This document shows, in pieces, positions 1 through 10,300 of a DNA stretch of 64,000 nt. This DNA is from Verrucomicrobiales bacterium. GTDB taxonomy: Bacteria > Verrucomicrobiota > Verrucomicrobiia > Verrucomicrobiales > DEV007. How positions within the stretch are numbered: position 1 is the first letter of the stretch; each line of letters opens with the position of its first letter. The stretch covers positions 1-64,000 of the forward strand of contig JARGNI010000001.1 of the NCBI GenBank assembly GCA_029213195.1. The letters are read 5' to 3'. The notes below the pieces were generated by a model. The model searched no databases, was not told the origin of the DNA, and saw only the letters and a program-made list of their open reading frames with translations. Made by a program: the position numbers and the translations under genes.

Positions 1-16
1 ATCTTGAGGCAGAACT

Positions 17-142
17 TCAATTTTGGCACGTCCACTTTTTCGGGATCAGGTCACCAAAGTGGTCAAAAAAGGCGTGGCCCTCGCCTTCGGTCATTTGGAA
101 GTCCACCTTGTCGTTTCCCATGGACGTGAGTTTTTCACAGGC
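17..142 (-). pseudogene. Possible C-terminal remnant of an alpha/beta hydrolase
   Basis: A short open stretch on the minus strand runs from just after a stop codon (complement of 143-145) to TGA at 17-19. Its 41 residues include a segment reading DFQMTEGEGHAFFD. This resembles the last strand and catalytic-histidine loop (GxGHxF) of dienelactone-hydrolase-like or prolyl-oligopeptidase-like esterases. No core of such an enzyme follows upstream, because the sulfatase begins at 220 on the other strand. If real it is a decayed 3' end. The call rests on one short motif, so it is weak. Confidence 0.3.
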
Positions 143-219
143 CTAGTTCCATCCCTCCGGGCCAACGCAACACGAGATCCCGTTTGCGCGCTTCGACAGC
201 ATAGCTCAAGTTCCCAATC

Positions 220-1755
220 ATGCGTTCCACCCTTCGACCCCGGTTTCACTGCGTCCTTGCCGTCCTGCTTGCGCTTGCCTCTTTCGCACAAAAGACCGTC
301 GCCGAAGAACGCCCGAACATTCTGTTTATCCTCACCGATGATCAGCGTGACAATACCTTTTCCGGAATGGGGCATCCGTGGATCAAGACACCGCATGTCG
401 ATGACTTGCTGAAGAAGAGCACCCGGTTTTCCAATGCCTACATCGCCGAGCCGATCTGTCGCCCCAGCCGGGCTTCGCTGTTGCTGGGATGCCACGAGCG
501 AGTCCACCGAATCGGCTTCAGCTCGAAACGAAAGCTGACCCGTAAGCAATGGCAGGGCAGCTATCCGGTGATGCTGAAACAAGCGGGTTACTACACGGGA
601 CTGGTCGGTAAATGGCACATTGATCAGGAGAAAGGCCTCGAGCCCGAAGATCTGTTCGATGTCTTTGACGGTCATAACGGGCACGGTCCCTTTTTGTTCC
701 CCGTGAAGAGCGACAGCGGAGAGAAGACCAAGGTCACGACCAACCAGAAGAAAACCGATGATGCCTTTGCCTTCATCGACAACGCCCCGAAAGACAAGCC
801 GTTCTGCCTTTCGCTTTGCTACGCCACGCCGCACAGCTCCAAGTTCCGCCTGATGTGGAAGCAGTTCGCGGAGCCTTCCTTCCACAACCCCGATCTGGCG
901 GATCATCCGTTTTTTGGCAAAGCCGGGCCGTATCGAGATCTGGAAATCAAGACGCCGCTCGACGCCAATCCGAATCCCTACGATCACATTCCGCGCAGCG
1001 TGATCGATCACGACAAGGGTCGGAACAAGACCTACAATTTCTGCTACGACACGGAGATGTGCTACGAGCTGCACATGCGCTATCACCAGATGGTCACCGA
1101 GATCGATCAGATGATGGGCGAGATTGTCGCCGGCCTGGAGAAACGCAATCTCACCGGGAAAACGTTGATTATTTTCGGCAGCGACCATGGTCTGTTGATG
1201 GGCGACTATGGCATGGGTGGCAAAGGCCTTCTCTACGATCTCGCCTCCAAGTTTCCCTGTTTCATTTTCGATCCCAATGCCCCCGAAGAAACCCGCGGCC
1301 TCACCCGCACCGAGTTGGTATCCAGCCTCGACATCACCAGCACCATTCTTGATTACGCCGGGCTGGAGGAAATGCCCCACATGGTCGGCACCAGTCTCAA
1401 GCCCCTGCTCTATGACAAAGCCACCCCGGAGAACTGGCGACAGGGTTTAGCCTTGGAAAGTCTCTACCTCGGCCGTGACGGCCCGATCCAGGATGGCTAT
1501 GTGACCGCCGATGGTTGGAAATACATTCGCTACTACAAGGCGGCCGAAGGCGGTTATGAAGCTTCACTCGATACCACCGGAAAGGCACCCGTTTTCGAGC
1601 AACTGTTCGATCTCAATACCGATCCGGGAGAGACGAAGAATGTGATTGCGGACAAGGCGAATGGCGAGCGTTTGGAGAAGTTGCGGAAGAGTTGTGAGGA
1701 TTCCGTTGGGGATTGGTTTGAGCAGTTTGATCGGTATGCTGAGAGGTATTTTTAG
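220..1755 (+). CDS. Exported sulfatase (arylsulfatase family)
   Basis: This 511-residue protein belongs to the alkaline-phosphatase-superfamily sulfatases, which hydrolyse sulfate esters, usually on polysaccharides or glycosaminoglycans. An N-terminal signal peptide of about 28 residues (hydrophobic VLAVLLALASFA) is followed at once by RPNILFILTDDQ, where the DD pair binds calcium. The activation motif is canonical, ICRPSRASLL near residue 82, so the cysteine should be converted to formylglycine. Further active-site signatures are GKWHID near residue 130 and GSDHGLLMGDYG near residue 320. The ATG at 220 is chosen because it gives a complete signal peptide. It heads a plus-strand group with an esterase and a beta-helix protein, which suggests action on a sulfated, esterified polymer. 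The exact substrate cannot be read from the sequence. Confidence 0.95.
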   Translation: MRSTLRPRFHCVLAVLLALASFAQKTVAEERPNILFILTDDQRDNTFSGMGHPWIKTPHVDDLLKKSTRFSNAYIAEPICRPSRASLLLGCHERVHRIGFSSKRKLTRKQWQGSYPVMLKQAGYYTGLVGKWHIDQEKGLEPEDLFDVFDGHNGHGPFLFPVKSDSGEKTKVTTNQKKTDDAFAFIDNAPKDKPFCLSLCYATPHSSKFRLMWKQFAEPSFHNPDLADHPFFGKAGPYRDLEIKTPLDANPNPYDHIPRSVIDHDKGRNKTYNFCYDTEMCYELHMRYHQMVTEIDQMMGEIVAGLEKRNLTGKTLIIFGSDHGLLMGDYGMGGKGLLYDLASKFPCFIFDPNAPEETRGLTRTELVSSLDITSTILDYAGLEEMPHMVGTSLKPLLYDKATPENWRQGLALESLYLGRDGPIQDGYVTADGWKYIRYYKAAEGGYEASLDTTGKAPVFEQLFDLNTDPGETKNVIADKANGERLEKLRKSCEDSVGDWFEQFDRYAERYF

Positions 1756-1770
1756 CGGAGTGGTTCCAGG

Positions 1771-1787
1771 ATGGAATGGCATTCCAT
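1771..1787 (+). terminator. Palindrome after the sulfatase, possible terminator
   Basis: ATGGAATG and CATTCCAT are separated by one base, 15 bases after the sulfatase stop codon. As RNA this folds into a six-pair stem with a five-base loop, followed by TCTTTCC rather than a clean U run. It may end or attenuate transcription between the sulfatase and the esterase. The stem is short and AT-rich. Confidence 0.35.
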
Positions 1788-1925
1788 TCTTTCCGTGGGC
1801 TGCCGGTTTTGTTGGCTTGATTTGCCTTTTCTGCGACCCCGTCGAGCGTGATCCCATCCTTCGATCTGCATTATCATGTGGATCTCGGATATTGCGGCCC
1901 GGTGGTTCCCGCACGATGATCCTCC

Positions 1926-2891
1926 ATGACGAAATCAGGATGGATCGCCGCTGCCTTCTTCTCAGCGGTCAGCTCTTTTTCTCTGGCGGATGCGCCAAAG
2001 CAAAAGGCAAAGATCGCTCTGGAGACAGGGGCAGGCACTGACCTTGGCGTCGTTTACAAGAGCGTCGGCCAGCGAGAACTTGCCTTCGATGTCTACTATC
2101 CCCCGGAGAGAACCGCGAAACCCTATCCGGTCCTTGTTTACACCCACGGGGGAGGATGGGCGGCGGGAAGTCGATTTGGTGCGTCGAAAGGCCTCTTTGC
2201 CCCTCTCTTTCAGCAGCTGGTTCAGGATGGGTTCTGTGTCGTCTCGGTAGACTACCGGTTATACAAAAAGGGCGGCTCGATACGGATGAGAGACTGCGTG
2301 ATCGATTCCAAGGATGCCGTTCGCTACCTCGCGAAGAACTGTGAAAGGTTCGGGATCGATCCCGAACGAATTCTGGTTTTTGGAGATTCCGCCGGGGGGC
2401 ACATTGCCCAAATGCTGCTGCTCTCTCCGCCGGAGAGTCTCACCGGCGATCCGGGCCTTGCGGAGGTGGACTACACGATCGCCGGAGGCCTCTCCTGGTA
2501 TGGACCCTGTGATTTCGAGAAGATCGATCTCTTCAATCACGACGACCGTCCCGATTTTAGGGATCGGTTTGGCATCCGAATCACAGGAGAGGATTCGGAT
2601 CCGAACGAGAAGAAGCGTCTTTACCGGGAAATGAGCCCGGTGAGCTATCTGAAACGCGACAGCCCGCCGCTGATGATGATCCAAGGCGACCAGGACACCA
2701 CCATCCCCGTCAAGCATGCGCGGCACATGGAGAAGCGAGCAAAGGAACTCGGGGCTCCCGTCGAGACATTGATCGTCAAGAATTCGGGGCACAACTGGCG
2801 AATGGTTGGAGCAGAGATCGAACCTTCGAAGCAGGAGATCATTCGCGCCTCGGCCGAGTTTTTTCGCCGTGAGGCAGAAGTTGAGGAATGA
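1926..2891 (+). CDS. Exported alpha/beta-hydrolase esterase (BD-FAE/HSL-like)
   Basis: A 321-residue serine esterase with a short signal peptide ([16 protein letters not shown]). It has the HGGGW oxyanion-hole motif near residue 74 and the nucleophile elbow GDSAGG near residue 154. The expected acid is in GDQDTTIP near residue 254 and the histidine in SGHNW near residue 287. This arrangement is typical of carbohydrate or feruloyl/acetyl esterases of the hormone-sensitive-lipase and BD-FAE groups. The stop codon overlaps the start of the next gene (ATGA at 2888-2891), so the two are translationally coupled. With the upstream sulfatase it would strip substituents from a polymer. Substrate is inferred from context only. 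Confidence 0.88.
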   Translation: MTKSGWIAAAFFSAVSSFSLADAPKQKAKIALETGAGTDLGVVYKSVGQRELAFDVYYPPERTAKPYPVLVYTHGGGWAAGSRFGASKGLFAPLFQQLVQDGFCVVSVDYRLYKKGGSIRMRDCVIDSKDAVRYLAKNCERFGIDPERILVFGDSAGGHIAQMLLLSPPESLTGDPGLAEVDYTIAGGLSWYGPCDFEKIDLFNHDDRPDFRDRFGIRITGEDSDPNEKKRLYREMSPVSYLKRDSPPLMMIQGDQDTTIPVKHARHMEKRAKELGAPVETLIVKNSGHNWRMVGAEIEPSKQEIIRASAEFFRREAEVEE

Positions 2892-5098
2892 GACTCTTGC
2901 CGGTCATTTTGGGCAGCTCGCTCGCCCTTGTCTTCGGAGGCGGGCTTTCCAGGGGTGCGGATTTCTATGTCTCGCCGATGGGTTCGGATTCCTGGAGTGG
3001 GGCGCTTCCCGCTCCCAACGAGGAGAAGAGTGACGGGCCGTTTGCAACGGTGGAGCGAGCTCGTGATGCTATTCGAGCGTTGAAACAGGAGGGCTTGGCT
3101 CGCCACCTGGTCGTGCAGATTCGTGGAGGTGAGTATCGATTGCAGGAAACTGTCGTTTTCGGGTTGGAAGATTCTGGCTCGGATGACTTCACGGTGACCT
3201 ACGAGGCTTATCCGGAAGAAACTCCGGTGTTTCATTCCGATATCGTTCTGAAAAAGTGGAGCAAGTGGGAGAGCCCCGCTTCGGACCTGGCGGAGGAGGC
3301 GCAGGGGAAGGTGTGGGTGGCAAACCTCGCTCAACTGAAAGAGGCGGATCAGCAGTTCTTCACCTTGTATGAGGATGGGGTGCGTCTCCCGAGGGCGCGA
3401 TCGGAAGGCTTCATCCCCGTGATGCCGGAGTCTAAAGACGAGCACTCCAAGTCCGATCGAACCCAGATCCATTTTCCGGCGGGCGCGATCAAGAACTGGC
3501 CGAATCTTGTGGATGTAGAGATCATTGTCAGGCCCCTTCATGCCTGGATTGTAAACATCCTTCCGCTGACCTCGGTCCATGAAGCGACCCGGATCGCGAA
3601 GGTCGGTATCCCGGCGACGTATGCGATGGATGAATTGCATTTCCTTCGAGGAACCGAGTCGATCTGGGTGGAGAATGTCCTCGAGGCGCTGGATGAGCCA
3701 GGAGAGTGGGTCCTCAATTCCGAGGAAGGAAAAGTCTATCTCTGGCCGGGAAGCGGAGAATCTCCTGAGGGGATTGTGGCTCCCGGTCTGCAGGAATACT
3801 TCCGAGTCGAAGGGGACGTCGATTTGGAAGGTCCCACCGACACTCCGGTTCGGAATCTAACTTTCCACGGACTCACCTTTACACGGGGAGAGACCTATCG
3901 CATCGAGAGAGGCGACAAGGGGTTGCAGCACGATTGGGAATTTCATGACAAGCCCAACGCCCTTATCCGTTTTCGGGGAGCGGAGAATTGTGCGATCGAG
4001 AAATGTCATTTCGTTCAGAGCGGAGGAACTGCCATCCGTGTGGATTTACTCGGGCGGGAGAATCGAATCGAAAACAATCGCATCGAGCACATCGGTGCGA
4101 CGGGGGTTTTGCTCTGTGGCTATGGACCTGGAACAAAGGATGTGAATCACCACAACCTAGTTCGCAACAATCACATCCACCATGTCGGCGAGATCTACTC
4201 CCATTCGCCGGGGATTTTTCTCTGGCAGAGCGGGGAGAATCGAGTGGCTCACAATCTGATCCACAACACACCCTACTCGGGGGTCATCATCTCGGGAGTG
4301 ATGACGGATTTCTTTTCCCGAAACAGAGGAAGGGAGTTGTCACCCACGATCCGCTGGTCTGAGATTGGCGAGAGACGAAAGAACTGGTCATGGGAGCAAG
4401 TTCGCCCGTTTCTTCATACTCATGACAACCTGATCGAATCGAACGAGATTCATCATGCGATGGAGTTGCTGGGGGACGGCAACGGGATCTACATTCGAGG
4501 CGCTGGGGCGGGGAATGTGATTCGACGAAATTACATTCACCATCTGGTTTCTCCGGTGGCACTCCAATCGGCGATCCGAACTGATGGAGGACAGCGAGAC
4601 ACTCTCATCACCGAGAACGTGATCTATCGGTGCACCTCGCAAGGCATCCAGCTGAAGCTCAACAATCACGCAATCAACAACATCATCGCCGATATCATCG
4701 CCCCAATTCATTATGGGGAGAAGCGGCTACCCAGCTACTTCAAGCTTCGAGAGGGGCCAATGACTGGAGCGGTGATCCAGCGAAATATCCTTTATCACCC
4801 GGGAAAGGAAGCTGTCTTCTATGACCAGGGTCGCGTCCGGCGTCTCGTTCCTGCCTGGGCGAAAGAAGCGGATACGGATTTCAATACTTACTTTTGTGCG
4901 GGTGACTCGCAACTCGGGCAAAGCACACTGAGGAAGGGGAGGCGAGAGGGAATTGACAAAAACAGTCTCGCTGTCGATCCGCAATTCGTAGATCCTGGGA
5001 ACGGAAATTTTGACCTCAAGCCCGACTCCCCCATGAGAAAGCTCGGATTTGTCCGGATTGATCTCTCGAGAATTGGGATTAGAAAAGAAGAGGAGTAA
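2888..5098 (+). CDS. Exported right-handed parallel beta-helix protein
   Basis: A 736-residue protein with a signal peptide ([19 protein letters not shown]). The start, [17 protein letters not shown], is typical of pectate-lyase-like and DUF1565-type beta-helix proteins. Residues about 330-620 contain many short imperfect repeats of the type N-x-I-x-x-N (for example [13 protein letters not shown] and [13 protein letters not shown]), the usual asparagine ladder of a right-handed parallel beta-helix. Such proteins bind or cleave polysaccharides, most often as lyases or glycosidases. No catalytic residues can be assigned from sequence alone. It is coupled to the preceding esterase by a four-base overlap. 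A GAGGAG sequence near its 3' end may once have served as ribosome binding site for the next gene. Confidence 0.85.
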   Translation: MRLLPVILGSSLALVFGGGLSRGADFYVSPMGSDSWSGALPAPNEEKSDGPFATVERARDAIRALKQEGLARHLVVQIRGGEYRLQETVVFGLEDSGSDDFTVTYEAYPEETPVFHSDIVLKKWSKWESPASDLAEEAQGKVWVANLAQLKEADQQFFTLYEDGVRLPRARSEGFIPVMPESKDEHSKSDRTQIHFPAGAIKNWPNLVDVEIIVRPLHAWIVNILPLTSVHEATRIAKVGIPATYAMDELHFLRGTESIWVENVLEALDEPGEWVLNSEEGKVYLWPGSGESPEGIVAPGLQEYFRVEGDVDLEGPTDTPVRNLTFHGLTFTRGETYRIERGDKGLQHDWEFHDKPNALIRFRGAENCAIEKCHFVQSGGTAIRVDLLGRENRIENNRIEHIGATGVLLCGYGPGTKDVNHHNLVRNNHIHHVGEIYSHSPGIFLWQSGENRVAHNLIHNTPYSGVIISGVMTDFFSRNRGRELSPTIRWSEIGERRKNWSWEQVRPFLHTHDNLIESNEIHHAMELLGDGNGIYIRGAGAGNVIRRNYIHHLVSPVALQSAIRTDGGQRDTLITENVIYRCTSQGIQLKLNNHAINNIIADIIAPIHYGEKRLPSYFKLREGPMTGAVIQRNILYHPGKEAVFYDQGRVRRLVPAWAKEADTDFNTYFCAGDSQLGQSTLRKGRREGIDKNSLAVDPQFVDPGNGNFDLKPDSPMRKLGFVRIDLSRIGIRKEEE

Positions 5099-5101
5099 TT
5101 T

Positions 5102-5301
5102 ATGAGCGATTCCAAAAGTGAAGCCCTTTGCCGGGTATTCGCGCGATTCCATTCCATTCGCATATCATTCGCGTTGAGTGATCAGGACAGGGAACGCGAA
5201 TGGAAAAGAATTTTCGCGAATGACGCGAATGGGAATCTCGCCTTTCGAGATTCTTTTGTAGACTTGTGCCAATACTGATGAGCGATTCCAAGAGCAAACC
5301 C
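5102..5301. repeat. Duplicated gene start flanking an inverted-repeat insert
   Basis: The 14 bases ATGAGCGATTCCAA occur at 5102 and again at 5278, the start of the next gene, and similarity continues for about ten more bases. Both copies encode MSDSKS. The first copy has a good ribosome binding site (GGAG, eight bases upstream) and the second has none. Between them lies an AT/CG-rich insert with imperfect inverted arms at 5151-5173 and 5215-5236 (CATTCGCG-type words against their complement). From 5102 the frame stays open for 58 codons and ends in TGATG at 5276-5280, overlapping the downstream start. This looks like an intergenic element that inserted with duplication of the gene start, leaving a short leader frame. 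Confidence 0.6.
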
Positions 5302-6453
5302 ATGAACAACGACGCGATCGATTCGCGGTTTCCCTCGATCGAGCACCTCCGCGAGCGTGCCCGTCAGCGGATGCCCGGGTTCGCTTTCGATTATCTTACG
5401 GGTGGATGTTTCGAGAACAGAAACTTGCAGCGAAATACGCAGGAGATCCGGGAGGTGCAACTGAAACCCTGGTATCTACGAGACTACGCGGGGTGCAATC
5501 TTTCGACCGAGCTGTTCGGGAAGACCTACGATGCTCCTTTTGGGGTCGCACCGATTGGGTTGCAGGGATTGATGTGGCCCAAGGCTACCGAGATTCTTGC
5601 GGCGGCCGCTCACCAGCACAATATCCCTTTCGTTCTCAGCACGGTCGGCACGGCCAGCATCGAAACGGTTGCCGAATTGACCGAAGGGAATGCCTGGTTC
5701 CAACTCTATCATCCTGCCGAGGACGATTTGCGCGACAAACTTCTCGACCGTGCCGCCGATGCGGGATTGCCCGTGCTCGTGATCCTGGCTGATACCCCCA
5801 CGTTTGGCTGGCGGCCCAAGGAGATCCGCAATGGGTTGTCCATTCCTCCAAGAATGTCTCTGCGAAACGTGTTCCAGATGACGACTCATCCGACCTGGTC
5901 CTTTGGCCAGCTCTTCGCCGGTGCCCCGGAGTTCAAGACGATGAAGCCCTATATTCCGAAGGGGCTCAGCATGAAGCATCTCGGGCTCTTCATGAACAAG
6001 ACCTTCTCCGGAAGGCTCACGGCCGACAAGATCTCCGCGATTCGGGATCGCTGGAAAGGAAAGCTGGTCGTGAAGGGGATCGTCAATCCCGAGGATGCAG
6101 AAAAGGCGATCAGCCTCGGGGTCGATGGCATGATCGTTTCCAATCATGGAGGACGCCAGCTCGATGCCGGACAGTCGACGATCAAGCCGCTCACGGCGCT
6201 GGCGCAGGAGTTCGGCGATCGCACCACCCTGATGCTCGACAGCGGAGTTCGCAGCGGCCCCGATGTGGCCTGTGCTCTCGCGAGCGGAGCAAAATTCGCC
6301 TTCCTCGGACGTTCCTTCATGTATGGTGTCGGAGCTCTCGGTGACAAGGGGGGAGATCATACGATGACGATGTTGAAACGTCAGCTGCAGCAGGTCATGG
6401 AACAAATCGCTTGCGAACGTGTCGCGGATTTCCCAAATCACCTTGTGAGCTGA
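5278..6453 (+). CDS. FMN-dependent alpha-hydroxy-acid oxidase/dehydrogenase
   Basis: A 391-residue TIM-barrel flavoprotein of the L-lactate dehydrogenase/glycolate oxidase family, which oxidises alpha-hydroxy acids to alpha-keto acids. Visible family motifs are FGVAPIGLQGL near residue 85 (flavin site), VSNHGGRQLD near residue 288 (catalytic histidine and substrate arginine), and LDSGVRSGPDVACAL followed by LGRSF near residue 340 (flavin phosphate binding). There is no signal peptide, so it acts in the cytoplasm or at the inner membrane. ATG 5278 is preferred over the upstream GTG at 5266. The start lacks a Shine-Dalgarno sequence and overlaps the stop of a 58-codon leader frame (TGATG). Lactate-like or sugar-acid-derived hydroxy acids are plausible substrates; the exact one is not known. 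Confidence 0.88.
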   Translation: MSDSKSKPMNNDAIDSRFPSIEHLRERARQRMPGFAFDYLTGGCFENRNLQRNTQEIREVQLKPWYLRDYAGCNLSTELFGKTYDAPFGVAPIGLQGLMWPKATEILAAAAHQHNIPFVLSTVGTASIETVAELTEGNAWFQLYHPAEDDLRDKLLDRAADAGLPVLVILADTPTFGWRPKEIRNGLSIPPRMSLRNVFQMTTHPTWSFGQLFAGAPEFKTMKPYIPKGLSMKHLGLFMNKTFSGRLTADKISAIRDRWKGKLVVKGIVNPEDAEKAISLGVDGMIVSNHGGRQLDAGQSTIKPLTALAQEFGDRTTLMLDSGVRSGPDVACALASGAKFAFLGRSFMYGVGALGDKGGDHTMTMLKRQLQQVMEQIACERVADFPNHLVS

Positions 6454-6471
6454 TCGCGCGAAGCAAACTCG

Positions 6472-7341
6472 ATGAACGAAGACCCGGACCTCCAGGATGT
6501 CGAAATTTTTGGGTCTTCGACTCGATTCGAAGTGGTGCGGTCGAAGGAGGGCGACGAGCGAGGATGGCTATCCGATGCTCCGACTTGTGGGCTCCTCGAG
6601 ACTCACCACATTTCTCATGTCGGGCTGATGTGGGCGATTCCACCCTTTACTGTCATTCGCGCGGAAGCCTCGGGAACCTTTGCCCTGGTCTGTCTCGAGG
6701 GGCAGGGAGAGACCCTGATCGATGGAGAATGGCGCGATGTGAAGGCGGGAGACATCTGTCTCTTGCCGGCGTTTGCTCCGACCGGGATTCGGGTCGTGAA
6801 TGACGAACTCTGGAACTTTGCCTGGGTGCGCTATGAGGAGTCGCGAGAAGCCTCTCCGATTCTCTCCTCGAGCAGTCCCGTGATTCACACCGGGAGCGTC
6901 CATGCGTTGAATCACGCGATCGCTGGACTCTATGTGGAAGCCTCCCGAGACCCTGCGGAGCCGGCCATGCTCCATCATTGGGTTGAACTGATTCACGGAT
7001 TTGTGAAGCGTGCCGCCCGCCCCTACCAGGGAGATGATCGTCTCTGGCGATTGTGGGATGCCGTGGAGAAAGACTTGAAGCGGGATTGGCGACTGGCCGA
7101 CCTGGCGGCAATCGCCTGCATCAGCCCGGAGCACCTTCGAAGACTTTGCCAGAAGCAAATGGGGCGAAGCCCGATTCAACAGGTGACCTATTTGCGAATG
7201 CGGCACGCGGTTTCTCTGCTGATCAGCACCAAGGACAAGGTGGAAACGATCGCCAATGCGGTGGGATATGAGAATCCATTTACCTTCTCGAATGCCTTCA
7301 AGCGCTGGACCGGGAAGCGGCCTTCTGAGTTTCGAGGGTAG
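6472..7341 (+). CDS. AraC-family transcriptional regulator
   Basis: A 289-residue regulator with an N-terminal cupin-type ligand-binding domain (about residues 35-130, including GDICLLPAFAPTGIR). The C-terminal pair of helix-turn-helix motifs is at about 190-289. The first is LADLAAIACISPEHLRRLC; the second lies in ETIANAVGYENPFTFSNAF and ends in the typical KRWTGKRPSEFR. It follows the hydroxy-acid oxidase by 18 bases on the same strand. A local role controlling the sulfatase-esterase-beta-helix-oxidase group in response to a sugar or sugar acid is likely but inferred. Confidence 0.93.
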   Translation: MNEDPDLQDVEIFGSSTRFEVVRSKEGDERGWLSDAPTCGLLETHHISHVGLMWAIPPFTVIRAEASGTFALVCLEGQGETLIDGEWRDVKAGDICLLPAFAPTGIRVVNDELWNFAWVRYEESREASPILSSSSPVIHTGSVHALNHAIAGLYVEASRDPAEPAMLHHWVELIHGFVKRAARPYQGDDRLWRLWDAVEKDLKRDWRLADLAAIACISPEHLRRLCQKQMGRSPIQQVTYLRMRHAVSLLISTKDKVETIANAVGYENPFTFSNAFKRWTGKRPSEFRG

Positions 7342-7372
7342 ATCGCAAAGAGAATCCTGATCCTTTTCGGTC

Positions 7373-10300
7373 TTATTCTTTCGGGTGGGGGTGTGCCTTC
7401 AAGAGATCTGCGGGCTCATAAAACCCCTGGAACTCTTTGGTTTCCTCGCGCACCGATTTGACTTTCTCGGGGCGGATCGCAGAAGCGCTGTTTCCAAAGG
7501 TGTTTCGAACATAGGTCAATACGGCAGCGATTTCCTGGTCGCTCAATCCCTTGAATTGATTCATCGGAACCAGTCCCGGGTATTGCTTTCCTTTCACTTC
7601 GATCGGCCCCATCAATCCGTTCAAGGTCACCTTGATGAGGCGTTCTTCGTTCCCCATGACCCACTGGGTGCCGGCGAGGGGAGGGAACATCGCGGCAGGA
7701 AGTCCCTCTCCATTTTCCTGGTGGCAGGTGGCACAGTGTCCTTCCCGTCGATACACTTCTGCGCCCTCGGTGTAGAGCTGCATTTCTTCTTTGCCTAGCG
7801 GTTCGGTGGGGGGCGGAATTTTGTCGGGCTCTTCGCTCTCGATTTCTTCCCCGCGCAAGCTGGCTAGAGCGGATGTATAGACGGGCTCGATCCATGAGCC
7901 GATGGGATGCTTTCCTGCTTCCTCCACAATTGCGAGACCGGCTTTGGGCTCCAGCCAGGATGCGGCGGCGATCGCTTCGAGTCGCACACGTCCGTGAGAA
8001 TCACTCGCGGCAGTCATGAGTAGGTCGGCCTGCTCTGCTACCTGGTGTCCCGAGTAGCGGAGGACGTGGACAGCGGCCGCTCGCACCCGGTGATCCTCGG
8101 CGCTCAGGAGTTTCCTCAACAGGTCCTCGTCGATCGCATTCATTCCCCAACCGACCCACAGTGCTTCGAGAAGCGCAGGCTCTTCCGTGACCTTCTCGGT
8201 CCATGCCTTGAGGGCGGGCAGAACTTCTTCCGGAGAGCGCGAGCGAAGTTCACGACGGGTCCGGTATCGAGTTCGGTCTTCGGGTAGCTTGAGATTCTCG
8301 AGGAGAGTAGGAATCGGTGCTCCTGCGATAGATGCGGGCTCGACCAGAGGCCTTTCAGGATAGGTGATTCGGTAGACTCGACCGTGTTGGTGATCGCGGA
8401 GAGGATCACGAGCGCTGTGTTGCATGTGACCGATCAGCACATTGTGCCAATCGAGAAGATAGAGAGAGCCATCCGGGGCGAACTCCATATCGACAGGACG
8501 AAAGTTTCCATCCTTTCCGACCACCAGGTCCTGCCGGAACTTGCATTGATAACCGGTGCCATCCTCCACCAGCTGGTGCTGCTTCGTTCCGAGAAAACCG
8601 ATCGTGTTGTTCAGAAGGATGTCGCCCTGGACATCGTCAGGAAAATGTCGACTGGAGATGAACTCCAGGCCAGAGGTGGGGCGCACTCGGTGCTGGTTCT
8701 CGATCAAACTGGGAGGCCCCGGTGCGAACTCACCGTAACCAACTTTGACGGAGCCCGGTATCATCCAACGCATGTTGGGATCGGAGGTATCGAGGAAGAA
8801 TGGCTGCCCAAAGCGATCGAAGGCAGTGCCCCAAGGGTTGGGAATGGACAACCGAGCGGTCCGCTCGAGATGCCTTCGACTTGGGTCGTAGCGAAAGAAG
8901 CCACCGTTTGAGCTCCTCACGGGACCATAGGCTGTCTCGATATGGCTATGGAGAAAGGTTCCTTCTCCCATGTAGATGGCTCCCGAAGGATCGGCGCAAA
9001 AGGCACTGATGACATGGTGCGTGTCGTGATCGTCGAAACCCTGGAGGACGAGTTCACGCTTGTCCGCCTGATCATCCCCATCGCTGTCGGTCAGGAGAAT
9101 CAATTGATTTCCCTGGGCGACGTAGACCCCCTCCGGTGCGAATTCAAAGCCAGTCGGAAGATGCAGTCCATCGGCGAATACGGTCTCCTTATCGGCACGA
9201 CCATCGTTGTCCGTGTCTTCGAGGATGAGGAGTTTGTCGTCGGGCTTGGGTCCGCCTGGCTTGTAGTGTGGATAAGTCGGCATCGTCGCCACCCAGAGAC
9301 GCCCCTGGTTGTCGAAAGACATTTGCACCGGGTTCGCGAGGTTGTTGAATTCCTTCTCCGACGCGAACAATTCGATGCGATAGCCGTCCGCGACTTGGAA
9401 GGTATCCAGCGCCTCCTTTCCGTAGAGATAGCTCGTGGATCCGTTCTTGTTGCTGGGACGATAGTTTGACTCCACCGGTGCCAGGGGATGCGTTTTGGCA
9501 TCCTCTGCGGCGAGATCGAAGGGCTGATTCTCGAGGGCTGCCCAGATGGCTCGGTCTCGAATCGCGGTCATCTCCTCCAACTTCTTCAGTTCGTCAGGAT
9601 AATTCTGTGGGCCGAAGGGTTTGTGGCGCCGTCCGTGGACATGAACCCCATTGGGAACCTTGTAGAGCTTGTGCCACATCCAGTTCTTTTCCCGCACCGC
9701 AGCGAGGAGCTTGTCATTTTCCTCCGCTGTGTCTTTCTCTCCAAACAAAGCGTCGGCCAGCGCGGGCGCCAATCGGGAGTAGGCGGCCTCCGTGAGAAGC
9801 GCTCCGTCCAAGGTGATCGGCTCGTCCGACTCTGCGATCCACCGAGTCGTGAGAGCAAAGAGATTCACGAATGGCAGGCCTTCTTCTTTGGCGACTTCCT
9901 CCATGGCCCCGGTGTAGAGAGTGAGATTGGTGTTCTCGGTTCTGCCATCGGGAGTTCCGCGAGTGTCTGACAGATCCTCAAAGGCAGTCGGTGAGACAAG
10001 AGCGAGTTGGGGAGGGGCTTCCCCATTGTAGCTTTGGGTTTTGGTATGTTGAACGAAGGCCGTCAGCTCTGCTTTGAAGCGATCGAGTCCTTCGGGACCG
10101 TTGAAAGATTCGTTGTAGCCAAAGAAGGCAATGATGAGATCTGGCTCGAGGCGTTTCAACCATCCATCCGGTGAGTCGAAATTTCCGACGCCGACTTGTC
10201 CGGATCTCCACCGGTCGGTCGCTTTGGAGAGGGGAGGGTGAAATTTCTCTGCGCCCGGGAAAGCCCATGGAGAAGGCCGGGCCGAGTGAGGGCGGAACCC

